A DNA stretch of 64,000 nt, from NCBI RefSeq assembly GCF_902460415.1, contig NZ_CABPTY010000001.1, forward strand, positions 62,001-126,000, written 5' to 3'. This document shows, piece by piece, positions 33,704-41,858 of the stretch; the first letter of the stretch is position 1; every line of letters begins with the position of its first letter. Source of the DNA: Campylobacter_A concisus_Y (GTDB taxonomy: Bacteria; Campylobacterota; Campylobacteria; Campylobacterales; Campylobacteraceae). The notes under the pieces were generated by a model, which was given only the letters and a program-made list of their open reading frames with translations, had not been told where the DNA came from and did not search any database. The position numbers and the translations under genes are program-made.

Positions 33704-35077
33704 ATGGATAGAAAATCTTGGAGTTCAAGGCTCACATACATTTTAGCTGTTGCAGGAGCTACGGTCGGCTTTGGTGCGACGTGGCGTTTTCCGTATTTAG
33801 TCGGGCAAAACGGCGGCGGTGCCTATGTACTCGTGTTTTGTATCGCGATGATCGTGATTGGTATACCGATGATTTTAGTTGAAAACGCGATCGGTAGACG
33901 CCTAAAATGTAATGCCGTGGATGCTTTTGGCGGATCGATAAATGGCAAAAAGATCAGCAAAAAGTGGCAGATCGTTGGCTGGATGGGGCTTGTTGGCGCT
34001 TTTGGCATCATGGCTTACTACATGGTTATTGGCGGCTGGGTGTTAAACTATATCGCCCAAATTTCATTTGGTTTACTTGATCTCTCACATGTGGTTAGTT
34101 TTGAGGAGACAAGTGCGTTTTATGAGCAAAATATCGTAAGCAATCCACTTGCTATCAGCTTTGCGACTCTTGTTTTTGTGCTGGTTAATTACGCTATTTT
34201 GGTGCAGGGTGCGGTCGGCGGTATCGAGCGATCAGCGAAATTTTTAATGCCACTACTTTTTATTTTAATGCTTATTATGATCGCTAAAAATATCACGCTA
34301 GATGGTGCAATAGAAGGTGTGAAATTTTACTTAACGCCTAATTTCTCAAAGATAAATTTAAAGCTTTTTGTCGATGTTTTGGGGCAGGTCTTTTTTGCTC
34401 TTTCGCTTGGATTTGGTGTGATGATCACGCTTTCTAGCTTTGTGAAAAAGGATGAGGGTTTGGTTAAAATTTCTATCATTACAGGTATTTTAAATACGGT
34501 AATTGCCGTGCTTGCAGGATTTATGATTTTTCCTTCTCTTTTTAGCTATGGAGTATCGCCAGATAGTGGCCCAAGTTTGGTATTTAAATCACTACCAATT
34601 GTTTTTTCTCACATGCCATTTGGTGGTTTTTTCGCGGTTGCATTTTTTGCACTATTAATGATCGCTGCACTTACAACATCGCTACCAATATATGAAGTAA
34701 TAATCACAACACTTCAAGAAAAATTTAAAATAAAACGCAAGAAAGCAATATTTTTAGTCCTTGGAGGTATATTTATTTTAGGAAATTTGCCTTCGCTGAT
34801 GGCTACAAACATACTAAGTCACGTAAACATTTTTGGTAAGAATATTTTTGATGCATATGATGCAATAAGCGCAACGATATTTTTTGTATTTACTTCATTT
34901 GGGTGTGCAATATTCGTAGGTTGGGCGCTAAAAGATGATGCAAAAAAAGAAATTTTGCAAGGTAGTGAAAAACATGCAAAACTAATAAATGTCTGGTTTT
35001 GGTATATCAAATTCGTCGTACCGTTTATCATTTTGGTGCTTTTTATCAGCTCGTTTTATGATAATTTTTTAAAATAG
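33704..35077 (+). CDS. Neurotransmitter:sodium symporter (NSS/SNF) family transporter
   Basis: A LeuT-fold sodium-coupled transporter, probably for an amino acid. From ATG 33704 it has 457 residues and about eleven membrane segments. Near the start, GATWRFPYLVGQNGGGAYV carries the family's WRFPY and GGGAF-like sodium/substrate motif. FFALSLGFGVMITLSSF is the TM6 unwound region. An extension back to 33644 lacks a ribosome site. The first 300 bases use more G+C than the last 400, a change in composition inside the gene. The substrate cannot be told. Confidence 0.92.
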   Translation: MDRKSWSSRLTYILAVAGATVGFGATWRFPYLVGQNGGGAYVLVFCIAMIVIGIPMILVENAIGRRLKCNAVDAFGGSINGKKISKKWQIVGWMGLVGAFGIMAYYMVIGGWVLNYIAQISFGLLDLSHVVSFEETSAFYEQNIVSNPLAISFATLVFVLVNYAILVQGAVGGIERSAKFLMPLLFILMLIMIAKNITLDGAIEGVKFYLTPNFSKINLKLFVDVLGQVFFALSLGFGVMITLSSFVKKDEGLVKISIITGILNTVIAVLAGFMIFPSLFSYGVSPDSGPSLVFKSLPIVFSHMPFGGFFAVAFFALLMIAALTTSLPIYEVIITTLQEKFKIKRKKAIFLVLGGIFILGNLPSLMATNILSHVNIFGKNIFDAYDAISATIFFVFTSFGCAIFVGWALKDDAKKEILQGSEKHAKLINVWFWYIKFVVPFIILVLFISSFYDNFLK

Positions 35078-35088
35078 GGCGTAAAAAT

Positions 35089-36291
35089 ATGTTTTATTTT
35101 TTACTCGGTATTTACTTTTTTTACGTTGCCGCAAAGGCGATTTTGTCGATTTTGCAGATAAACTTTATCCGCGCGGAGGCTAAAAAGCCGGCCGTCGTGC
35201 TAGAGCAGAATGAATACGAAACCGCCGCCGCGGCAGCGATAACGAATCAAAAATTTGAGATAGCTAGCCTTTTTTATCACGCAACGATATTTATGATGTG
35301 GGCGTGCTGGGGGCTTGGTGCGATATCGGGGTATGCCTACAAAACTGGAGATATAGGCGACAACATCTTTATGGTTATGGTATTTTTGCTCGTTTCGTCG
35401 TTGCTGGAGCTACCGCTAAATATCTACGAAACCTTCGTAAAAGATAAAAAGCTAGGCTTTTCAAACGTAACGCCCAAAATTTTCGCGCTTGATCTACTTA
35501 AAACGCTTGCGCTAACGCTAGTGTTTGGCACGCTGTTTGTGTGGCTGGTACTGCTTTGCATTAGATTTTTGGGCGATTTTTGGTGGTTTTGGGCGTTTTT
35601 GCTGAGCTTTGGCGTCGCGCTCGTGATAAATCTCATCTATCCGACGCTCATCGCGCCTATCTTTAACAAAATGCAGCCGCTAGAAGAGGGCGAGCTAAAA
35701 AGCCGTATAGAAGGGCTTCTAGCGCAGTGCGGGTTTAAAAGTAGCGGCGTTTTTACGATAGACGCCAGCAAGCGCGACAACCGCCTAAACGCCTATTTCG
35801 GCGGCCTTGGCGCGACTAAACGCGTGGTGCTTTTCGACACGCTCGTTAAAAAACTAAGCCTAGATGAGATAATCGCCGTTTTAGGGCATGAGCTGGGGCA
35901 CTTTAAGCACAAAGATATCCTAAAAATGATCGCTCTAAGCGCGGTTATGCTTTTTGCGATATTTTTGATATTTGGTAACATCCCAGACGCGGCGTATCAA
36001 GCGCTTGGGCTTCATAGCGGAGGCGGCGGAATGATCGTGTTTTTGCTACTTTTCTCGCCGATTTTCGGATTTTTATTTTCGCCGGTGAGCTCGTATTTTA
36101 GCCGCGCAAACGAATTTGGCGCCGATAAATTCGCAGGCGAGGTTTCAAACAAAGCCGACATGATAAGCGCGCTAAAAAAGCTAGGCAGCGAAAACAAGGC
36201 CTTCCCGAAGGCTCATCCGCTCTATGCGTTCGTCTATCACTCGCACCCAAGCCTTTTTGAGCGTATAAACGAGCTGGAAAATGAAAGTTGA
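35089..36291 (+). CDS. M48-family membrane metalloprotease (Ste24/HtpX-like)
   Basis: This 400-residue inner-membrane protease has several N-terminal membrane segments (M48 N-terminal domain), the zinc motif HELGH at 267-271 in VLGHELGHFKHKDI, and the third ligand Glu in RANEFGADKFA. The nearest named group is the CAAX prenyl protease 1 (Ste24) type, but bacteria lack prenylated CAAX substrates, so membrane-protein quality control is more likely. Codon use is strikingly GC-rich (37 of 60 bases at 35761-35820), unlike both neighbours. It overlaps prmC by 11 bases. Confidence 0.92.
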   Translation: MFYFLLGIYFFYVAAKAILSILQINFIRAEAKKPAVVLEQNEYETAAAAAITNQKFEIASLFYHATIFMMWACWGLGAISGYAYKTGDIGDNIFMVMVFLLVSSLLELPLNIYETFVKDKKLGFSNVTPKIFALDLLKTLALTLVFGTLFVWLVLLCIRFLGDFWWFWAFLLSFGVALVINLIYPTLIAPIFNKMQPLEEGELKSRIEGLLAQCGFKSSGVFTIDASKRDNRLNAYFGGLGATKRVVLFDTLVKKLSLDEIIAVLGHELGHFKHKDILKMIALSAVMLFAIFLIFGNIPDAAYQALGLHSGGGGMIVFLLLFSPIFGFLFSPVSSYFSRANEFGADKFAGEVSNKADMISALKKLGSENKAFPKAHPLYAFVYHSHPSLFERINELENES

Positions 36292-37093
36292 AGAGGCTCT
36301 TAAAGAGGCTAGTTTAAGGCTAGGCTCACTTTGTCAAAATCCAAGTAGAGTGGCTAAAATTTTGCTTATGAGCTATCTTGACGTAAGTATTGAATGGATA
36401 TTTTTAAATCAAAAAAACGAATTTGATGAGAGTGGCTATTTTGCTCTAGTTAAAAGGTATGAAAACTACGAGCCTCTTGAATATATAACTGGTAAAGCTA
36501 GCTTTTATGGGCTTGATTTTTACGTGGAAAGCGGAGTGCTTATCCCAAGACCTGAAACAGAAATTTTAGTGGATAAAGTAATAGAAATTTCACGCGAATA
36601 TAATGAACCAAAGATCGCAGAAATAGGCACAGGAAGTGGAATTATTAGTATCATGCTAGCTCTAAAAACAAAGGCAAATATCGTAGCGACAGACATCAAT
36701 GAAAAAGCTTTGATGCTTGCTAAAAAAAATGCAGATAAATTTGATGTAGGTGGGAGGATTAAATTTTTAAACTGCTCTTATGTGGATGAAATTTTAGAAG
36801 ATATTGATATTTTGGTTTCAAATCCGCCATATATTGCAAGAGGCTATAAACTTAGTAAATTTGTACTAAATGAGCCAGAAAGTGCGCTCTTTGGAGGCGA
36901 AGTAGGAGATGAAATCTTAAAAGACATTATTCTCATAGCCAAAGATCGTAATATCAAAAACGTTGCTTGTGAGATGGGATACGATCAAAAAGCAAGTATG
37001 CAAAAATTCTTAGAGGCCAATGGTTTTGAGTATAGTTTTTACAAAGATTTGGCTGGCTTTGATAGAGGCTTTTGCGCGAAGTTAAAAATATAA
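36281..37093 (+). CDS. prmC: Release factor glutamine methyltransferase PrmC
   Basis: PrmC methylates the GGQ glutamine of release factors 1 and 2. The 270-residue protein has the N-terminal helical domain, SAM-binding EIGTGSG at 114-120 and the catalytic NPPY at 181-184. Composition returns to the AT-rich norm here, right after the GC-rich M48 gene whose last 11 bases it overlaps. A DUF4149 gene follows after 10 bases. Confidence 0.95.
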   Translation: MKVEEALKEASLRLGSLCQNPSRVAKILLMSYLDVSIEWIFLNQKNEFDESGYFALVKRYENYEPLEYITGKASFYGLDFYVESGVLIPRPETEILVDKVIEISREYNEPKIAEIGTGSGIISIMLALKTKANIVATDINEKALMLAKKNADKFDVGGRIKFLNCSYVDEILEDIDILVSNPPYIARGYKLSKFVLNEPESALFGGEVGDEILKDIILIAKDRNIKNVACEMGYDQKASMQKFLEANGFEYSFYKDLAGFDRGFCAKLKI

Positions 37094-37103
37094 AGGAGAG
37101 AGT

Positions 37104-37583
37104 TTGAGAGGAATTTATTTTTTGCTTTTGGCAGTACTTATAGGAGCTGAGCTAACGCTTGGTATCTTGGTGGCACCAGTCATATTTTTCCCGCAAAGTA
37201 TCATAGGAGATGGCATACTTACGCATTTTATGAGCGGTCAAATGATGACAAAGATATTTTTGAAATTTAATTATATTTTGCTTTTTATAAGCATAGTTGT
37301 AATAATTAGCGAGCTATTTGATCTTAGAAAAAAGCTTATTTTTTCACTAAAATTTAGCATGTTAATGCTTGCTTTTTTAAATTTGGCTTTAGCTTTGAGC
37401 TTTGTATTTTTCTTTACGCCTTTTATAGTTTATGCTCAAAATTTGGGGGTTGATGCGACACAGACGGCTGAATTTGCCAAAATGCATAGTGCGAGTGAAT
37501 ATGTGATGAAAATTATGCTTGTTTTACAAATCATTTTATTTTTTGTGAAATTTAAGATTAGCCAAAATGAACGCGAAGCCTGA
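37104..37583 (+). CDS. DUF4149-family membrane protein
   Basis: The 159-residue protein starts with TTG behind an AAAGGAGAG site. It has four hydrophobic segments (about 3-25, 50-68, 77-100 and 132-152). The pattern IYFLLLAVLIGAELTLGILVAPVIF and NYILLFISIVVI fits the DUF4149 family, often found next to prmC in Campylobacter. Function is unknown. It overlaps the following GC-rich thrE-like gene by 17 bases, so the composition boundary falls inside this overlap. Confidence 0.8.
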   Translation: MRGIYFLLLAVLIGAELTLGILVAPVIFFPQSIIGDGILTHFMSGQMMTKIFLKFNYILLFISIVVIISELFDLRKKLIFSLKFSMLMLAFLNLALALSFVFFFTPFIVYAQNLGVDATQTAEFAKMHSASEYVMKIMLVLQIILFFVKFKISQNEREA

Positions 37584-38349
37584 TATTCAAGTCTTAACAA
37601 ATTTTTTAGCCAAATACACGACGGCGATGGTGAGCGCTGGTACCTACACTGCACGCGTAGAAAAGTGCGTAGACCGCATAGCTAAACACTACGGTTACGA
37701 TATTAGCGTGACGATTTTCGTGAAGTATTTTACGATTAGCGTCATGGACTCGGCCGACAACTCCCTGCGCCGAACCTACGTGAAAAAGATCCCGCTGGGA
37801 CAGGTGAGCTTTAACCGTATTTCCGAGCTTTCGTCGCTTAGCTGGCGGATTTTGGATGAAAATTTAAGCCTGGGCGAGGCTAAAGAGCAGTTTGAGAGCG
37901 TCATGCGCATCGGCGCGAATAAATTTGCAAGTTCGCTTATTTTAATAAGCCTTGCAAATGCGGCGTTTTGCAGGCTTTTCGGCGGCGATGCGGGCTCGGT
38001 CGTATGCGTATTTTTCGCGACGCTCGTGGGGTATAGCCTTAGATTTGCGCTTGCTAAAATGGGCGTAAATTTAAAAATCCAGTACGTCCTGGTCTCGTTT
38101 GTCGTCTCTTTTATCGCCTATCTTGGCGTATTTTACGGCTTTACGCACACTAGCGACGTGGCGATCGGCTCGTCGATACTCTTTTTGATGCCGGGCGTTT
38201 TTCTCATAAACTCGGTCTTTGATATCATAAACGACAACACGCTTGTAGGCATCAGTAGAGCCGTGAGTACGGGCATCCTGATACTTTGCATAGCAGTGGG
38301 TGTCTATATCACGCTCTCGCTTAGCAATGCGGAGATTTTACATGTTTGA
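37567..38349 (+). CDS. Threonine/serine exporter, ThrE N-terminal part (DUF1212)
   Basis: The 260-residue protein has a soluble N-terminal half with MVSAGTYTARVEKCVDRIAKHYG (two short blocks of the DUF1212 signature) and then five or so membrane segments. In split ThrE systems this protein pairs with a smaller four- to five-helix partner, encoded immediately downstream. Together they are predicted to export threonine and serine. G+C is higher than in the surrounding core genes. The last 8 bases overlap the partner gene. Confidence 0.85.
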   Translation: MNAKPDIQVLTNFLAKYTTAMVSAGTYTARVEKCVDRIAKHYGYDISVTIFVKYFTISVMDSADNSLRRTYVKKIPLGQVSFNRISELSSLSWRILDENLSLGEAKEQFESVMRIGANKFASSLILISLANAAFCRLFGGDAGSVVCVFFATLVGYSLRFALAKMGVNLKIQYVLVSFVVSFIAYLGVFYGFTHTSDVAIGSSILFLMPGVFLINSVFDIINDNTLVGISRAVSTGILILCIAVGVYITLSLSNAEILHV

Positions 38350-38869
38350 GCTTTTAACTGCGACGCTCATAGACGGCGCTTTTGCCGCGGTGGCGGGGCT
38401 TGGTTTTGCCTACGCTAGCTCTCCGCCAAAAAGGACTCTCGCATTTTGCGCGCTGCTTGCGGCGTTTGCGCACGCTAGCCGCTTTTGGATCATGCAGATG
38501 GGATTTTTTAACATCAGCGTCGCCACTCTCATCGTGTCATTTTTGAGCGGGATTTTAGGTATGCTCTTTGCTAAACGGCTAAAGGTGCCCGCCGAGATCA
38601 TCGCATTTCCGGCGCTTTTGCCGATGGTGCCCGGAGTTTATGCGTATAAGGGCATCTTGGCGCTGTTTTCGTTTCTAAACGAGCCTGATATCGCTAAGAA
38701 AAACGAATATCTAATCATATTTTTCGATAACGCGATCACGACTACGACGGTCTCGCTAGCCCTAGGTGTCGGGGTTTCGGTGGTGCTGATTTTATTTTAT
38801 GATCAATCCTTGATGATTACTCGCGGCGCTAAGTGCGATCTGGTGATGAAGAAGACGCGCAAGGGATAA
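38342..38869 (+). CDS. Threonine/serine exporter, ThrE C-terminal part (DUF3815)
   Basis: From ATG 38342 the protein has 175 residues and about five hydrophobic segments, with the family pattern MFELLTATLIDGAFAAVAGLGFA at the start, IAFPALLPMVPGVYAYKG in the middle and a final membrane helix. An in-frame upstream ATG at 38300 would add an improbable basic leader inside the partner gene and is not preferred. It is GC-rich (33 of 60 bases at 38401-38460). It completes the split ThrE exporter with the overlapping upstream gene. Confidence 0.83.
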   Translation: MFELLTATLIDGAFAAVAGLGFAYASSPPKRTLAFCALLAAFAHASRFWIMQMGFFNISVATLIVSFLSGILGMLFAKRLKVPAEIIAFPALLPMVPGVYAYKGILALFSFLNEPDIAKKNEYLIIFFDNAITTTTVSLALGVGVSVVLILFYDQSLMITRGAKCDLVMKKTRKG

Positions 38870-39181
38870 GTTTATTTTTTAAAAGACAAATTTGTTCGTT
38901 GCTTTTTGGGACTTCCTATTATTTTGACTTAAAATTTATAAATTTTCTAATGTAATAGCTTTTTATAAAAAACTAAATGTGTGCTAATAATTGTATTAAT
39001 TATTAGAATTTGTTTAAAGTTAAACGATGTAGGTTTTTTAAAGAAATCAAATAAATTTGAAGCCATTAACATATAGTATAGATGTAATAAATAGGTAAAT
39101 AAATCTTTATTAAAACATAAAAAAATAAATTAAAGAATAAGGTGTTATGATTGTTGTAAAAATTAGCACAAAGGTTATAGT
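38870..39181. other. AT-rich intergenic stretch upstream of the Mrr-like nuclease
   Basis: The 312 bases between the thrE pair and the nuclease gene hold no convincing gene. G+C is very low (10 of 60 bases at 38941-39000). One inverted repeat is present at 38984-39006 and a 12-codon frame at 39147-39185 ends in overlap with the nuclease ATG, but the nuclease has its own AAAGG site, so a leader peptide is not established. Confidence 0.7.
38984..39006. repeat. Inverted repeat in the AT-rich gap
   Basis: CTAATAATT and AATTATTAG form a perfect 9-bp pair around a 5-base centre. It may be an operator or a weak terminator for the thrE pair, but such repeats arise easily in DNA this AT-rich. Confidence 0.35.
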
Positions 39182-40168
39182 ATGACAAAAGGCCAAATGT
39201 GTGGATATCTATATGAAATTTTTATTTCATATTGGTTACAACAGAATGGATTTGCAAAATGTGGAAAAGGTTGTCCTGGTATTTTAAATGGCAACATAGT
39301 AACTAAAAATGGAGAGATAAAAGGCAGAGGAACTAATCATCAAATTGATTTTGTGGGAATTTACTCCAGAAATATACCCTTTGTTTTTCCGATAAGGCTA
39401 CTAGCGGAGTGTAAATTTTGGGATAAAAAAGTAGATAAATCTTTTATTAGAGAATATATAGGAGCATATAAAGATATATCTGAAAACTACATATCCTCTC
39501 AAAAAGACAATAAGTATAGATTTTTGGATGTCCCTGTAATATTCTCTGCAAGCGACTTTGACAAAGAGGCTGTTAATTTAGCTTGGGCACAAGGTATAAA
39601 TATAGTATCTCACTCTAGGCTGCCTATCTTAAATAATATGTTGCAAACAATAAACAATATAGTTGATACTATAGAACAAAACGATTGCGACTTTAATGAA
39701 GTAAAAGTAGATATTCAAAGCTATTTAACTCAAGGTAAGGCATACATTGATGTGCACAATGAATTGTTAAATAAATATTTTTTCCATAATGTAATTCCAG
39801 AAATAAATACTTTTTTATTTGCTACAAATGACAAAGGAGCCTTGATAAATCTTATAAGCAAAGACGAATTCCCTGATGAGCTTTTTTTTGAAACAAACGT
39901 AGCAGATTGTAGAATATATTTTGATAACGATAGTTTTGATGGCAATAATGAAAGAGTATTTTATATTGTATTAAATAGGGACAAAATGAAAAGAAAATTT
40001 TATTTTCAGGCAAATGAAACTTTGATGAGCAAAATTTTTCCAAGGCTATCTTTAGAGATTAGAAGGTATGAAAAAATGAAATTTATCTCAAAGTTATCAA
40101 TTGTTAAAGAAATAAAAAAGCTTACAAGAATAATTGAGCTTACAGTAAATTTTGAATCCGGAGATTAA
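39182..40168 (+). CDS. Orphan Mrr-like restriction endonuclease domain protein
   Basis: The 328-residue protein has an N-terminal PD-(D/E)xK nuclease domain. Asp56 lies in TNHQIDFVGI and Glu76-Cys77-Lys78 in LLAECKFW; Glu12 may be the helix glutamate of the Mrr type. The segment VPVIFSASDFDKEAVNLAWAQGINIVSHS (residues about 121-149) fits the Mrr core after the active site. The C-terminal 160 residues are not recognised. No methyltransferase, ATPase or specificity gene is next to it, so it would be a type IV-like or housekeeping nuclease. It is AT-rich and lies between the GC-rich thrE pair and the core thioesterase gene, suggesting acquisition. Confidence 0.65.
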   Translation: MTKGQMCGYLYEIFISYWLQQNGFAKCGKGCPGILNGNIVTKNGEIKGRGTNHQIDFVGIYSRNIPFVFPIRLLAECKFWDKKVDKSFIREYIGAYKDISENYISSQKDNKYRFLDVPVIFSASDFDKEAVNLAWAQGINIVSHSRLPILNNMLQTINNIVDTIEQNDCDFNEVKVDIQSYLTQGKAYIDVHNELLNKYFFHNVIPEINTFLFATNDKGALINLISKDEFPDELFFETNVADCRIYFDNDSFDGNNERVFYIVLNRDKMKRKFYFQANETLMSKIFPRLSLEIRRYEKMKFISKLSIVKEIKKLTRIIELTVNFESGD

Positions 40169-40173
40169 ATGTA

Positions 40174-40563
40174 ATGAAAATACGAATCTACTACGAAGAT
40201 ACTGATGCTGGTGGCATAGTCTACCATACAAACTACATAAAATTTTGCGAGCGAGCCAGAAGTGAAGCATTTTTTAAGGCTGGATTAAATTTTACAAAAG
40301 AGAACGGATACTTTGTAGTTTCGTCGCTAGAGGCTAAATTTATAGCTTCTGCTGTACTTGGCGATGAAGTATTTGTTAGAACCAAAATTTTAGAGCTTAA
40401 AAAAGCTAGTCTTGTTTTGGAGCAAGAAATTTATAAATTTGATGACAAAAATGCCGAAAAGCTACTTTTTAGAGCGACGATTACGTTAGCCTTTATGAAA
40501 GAAGAGAAGCTTGCTAAGATAAATGACGAGATAAAGAAATTTTTGGAGAATTCTAAATTTTAG
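40174..40563 (+). CDS. Acyl-CoA thioesterase, YbgC/4HBT family
   Basis: A 129-residue hot-dog-fold thioesterase beginning with KIRIYYEDTDAGGIVYHTNYIKF, which holds the catalytic Asp of the YbgC group, followed by CERARSEAF. It probably hydrolyses short- or medium-chain acyl-CoA or acyl-ACP in the cytosol. It is the first gene of the block that continues, in C. jejuni gene order, with the periplasmic protein, the uracil-DNA-glycosylase-like gene and rpmH. A convergent hairpin follows. Confidence 0.9.
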   Translation: MKIRIYYEDTDAGGIVYHTNYIKFCERARSEAFFKAGLNFTKENGYFVVSSLEAKFIASAVLGDEVFVRTKILELKKASLVLEQEIYKFDDKNAEKLLFRATITLAFMKEEKLAKINDEIKKFLENSKF

Positions 40564-40566
40564 ATC

Positions 40567-40598
40567 GTGGCTAAGTTTAAAAATTTAACTTTAGCCAC
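40567..40598. terminator. Convergent terminator between thioesterase and periplasmic protein genes
   Basis: GTGGCTAA pairs with TTAGCCAC and the stem continues through AGTTTAAA/TTTAACT with slight slippage, giving a long hairpin between the convergent stops at 40563 and 40608. T-rich sequence follows on the plus strand. Confidence 0.75.
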
Positions 40599-40607
40599 TT
40601 TGTGCTT

Positions 40608-41858
40608 TTACATTGAGCTATTTTGATCGAGCAAAATATCTTGATTTGCTTCGTCAAAGTAGTCGCCTTTTGCGTTATAAATTTTAACTCCATATAAGAC
40701 TTGAGAGTTTTCAACTCTTTCGGTAAAAATTCTATCAGCACTTTTATCTATAAAATTTGTATATATATACTCGGCACCAAAAGCACTTGAATAGCCGATT
40801 TGCGAATATCTAAAATCTACATCAAAAAGATCACCAAGCCCCAAAAATAAGTCGTTAATAGGATTTAGTGAGTTTGCGATGAAAAGATTTTGTCTATCTC
40901 TTTGCGCGATGGCATTAAAGATATTTGGTAAAAAATTTATCTGCGTGCTTAAAAGTGCGTATGGCTTTATTTCAAAGCCTCTCATCTGCGTTGCTACAAG
41001 AGAAGTTTTGACGATTGGGATGTTTAAAAATATACTTGCATTATCAAACTTGGATTTTTTACTTAAAGTGTCGTTTAAATTTATATCTTTGCCTACAATA
41101 GAGGCTTCATGATAATCGCTACTTTGCATGCGGACATATTCATTTAGCTTTTGCCCTAATGAACTACCATCATCAAATGCAACTATTTTTTCGTTCGAGT
41201 AAGCTAGCAAAGCTGAAATTTGCTCTTTATAATCAATGCCACCAAAGATCAAATTTGGCTTTGGATTTATGATAAAGGAGCTATGAACGCTTGGAATGTA
41301 GATAAGCTCATTTGATAGAACTAGCGAATTTATAATGTTTGCACCATTTGATGTAAGGGCTGCGATAAAATAATTAAAGCCTTGTGCTCTAGCCGTTTGC
41401 ATAGCATTTGTAAGACTTTGTGGGCTTTCATCGTTGCTATTTATAAACTTGATCTCAACATCTGCGTCTTGCTTTAAGACATAGCTTAAGACCGCATTTG
41501 ATACAACATTTGCATAAGATTTTATAATCTTTTGCGGGATGATTACAGCGATTTTGCCGCTTTTATTAACTTTTAAAATAGCTTCGCCACCAAGAGAGAT
41601 ATAAAGTTCCAAAAGAGCGTCATCATCTATTTTTGTTGGTTCAAATCTCGCCATAAAGCTGGCCAGTAAATCAGCCTTGATAAGCTCATTTAAGCAGGTA
41701 TTATCACAAAATTCTGGTTCTAAATTTATATAAGTAATCTTTGCTGGAGGTATGCTTGATAGACTTTGGTTTTTTGTAGTATTGTCCTCAAAATTTATCT
41801 CATCTTGTGATGCAAAAATAGTCGAAAAAATGGCTAAAAAAAGTAAAATTTTTCTCAT
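40608..41858 (-). CDS. Exported protein with periplasmic-binding-protein-like (LpoA-type) fold
   Basis: The 416-residue protein has a signal peptide (RKILLFLAIFSTIFAS) and a soluble mature part. Residues about 100-390 show alternating strands and helices of a type I periplasmic-binding fold: KIAVIIPQKIIKSYANVV, FNYFIAALTSNGANIIN, NLIFGGIDYKEQISALLAY and KIVAFDDGSSLGQ. This is the pattern of the LpoA C-terminal domain and amino-acid-binding proteins. No lipobox is visible. A CDNTC pair lies near residue 52. The ligand or partner is unknown. It overlaps the UDG-like gene by 4 bases, so they are cotranscribed. Confidence 0.6.
   Translation of the reverse strand: MRKILLFLAIFSTIFASQDEINFEDNTTKNQSLSSIPPAKITYINLEPEFCDNTCLNELIKADLLASFMARFEPTKIDDDALLELYISLGGEAILKVNKSGKIAVIIPQKIIKSYANVVSNAVLSYVLKQDADVEIKFINSNDESPQSLTNAMQTARAQGFNYFIAALTSNGANIINSLVLSNELIYIPSVHSSFIINPKPNLIFGGIDYKEQISALLAYSNEKIVAFDDGSSLGQKLNEYVRMQSSDYHEASIVGKDINLNDTLSKKSKFDNASIFLNIPIVKTSLVATQMRGFEIKPYALLSTQINFLPNIFNAIAQRDRQNLFIANSLNPINDLFLGLGDLFDVDFRYSQIGYSSAFGAEYIYTNFIDKSADRIFTERVENSQVLYGVKIYNAKGDYFDEANQDILLDQNSSM

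Noticed and set aside
38300..38341. Longer start for the second ThrE part
   Set aside because: The added 14 residues are basic and lie inside the partner gene; the family starts with the membrane helix encoded from 38342.
39147..39185. A 12-codon frame whose stop overlaps the ATG of the Mrr-like nuclease, resembling a leader peptide
   Set aside because: The nuclease has its own AAAGG site 8 bases upstream of its ATG and the short frame has only a weak ribosome site, so coupling by a leader is not supported.
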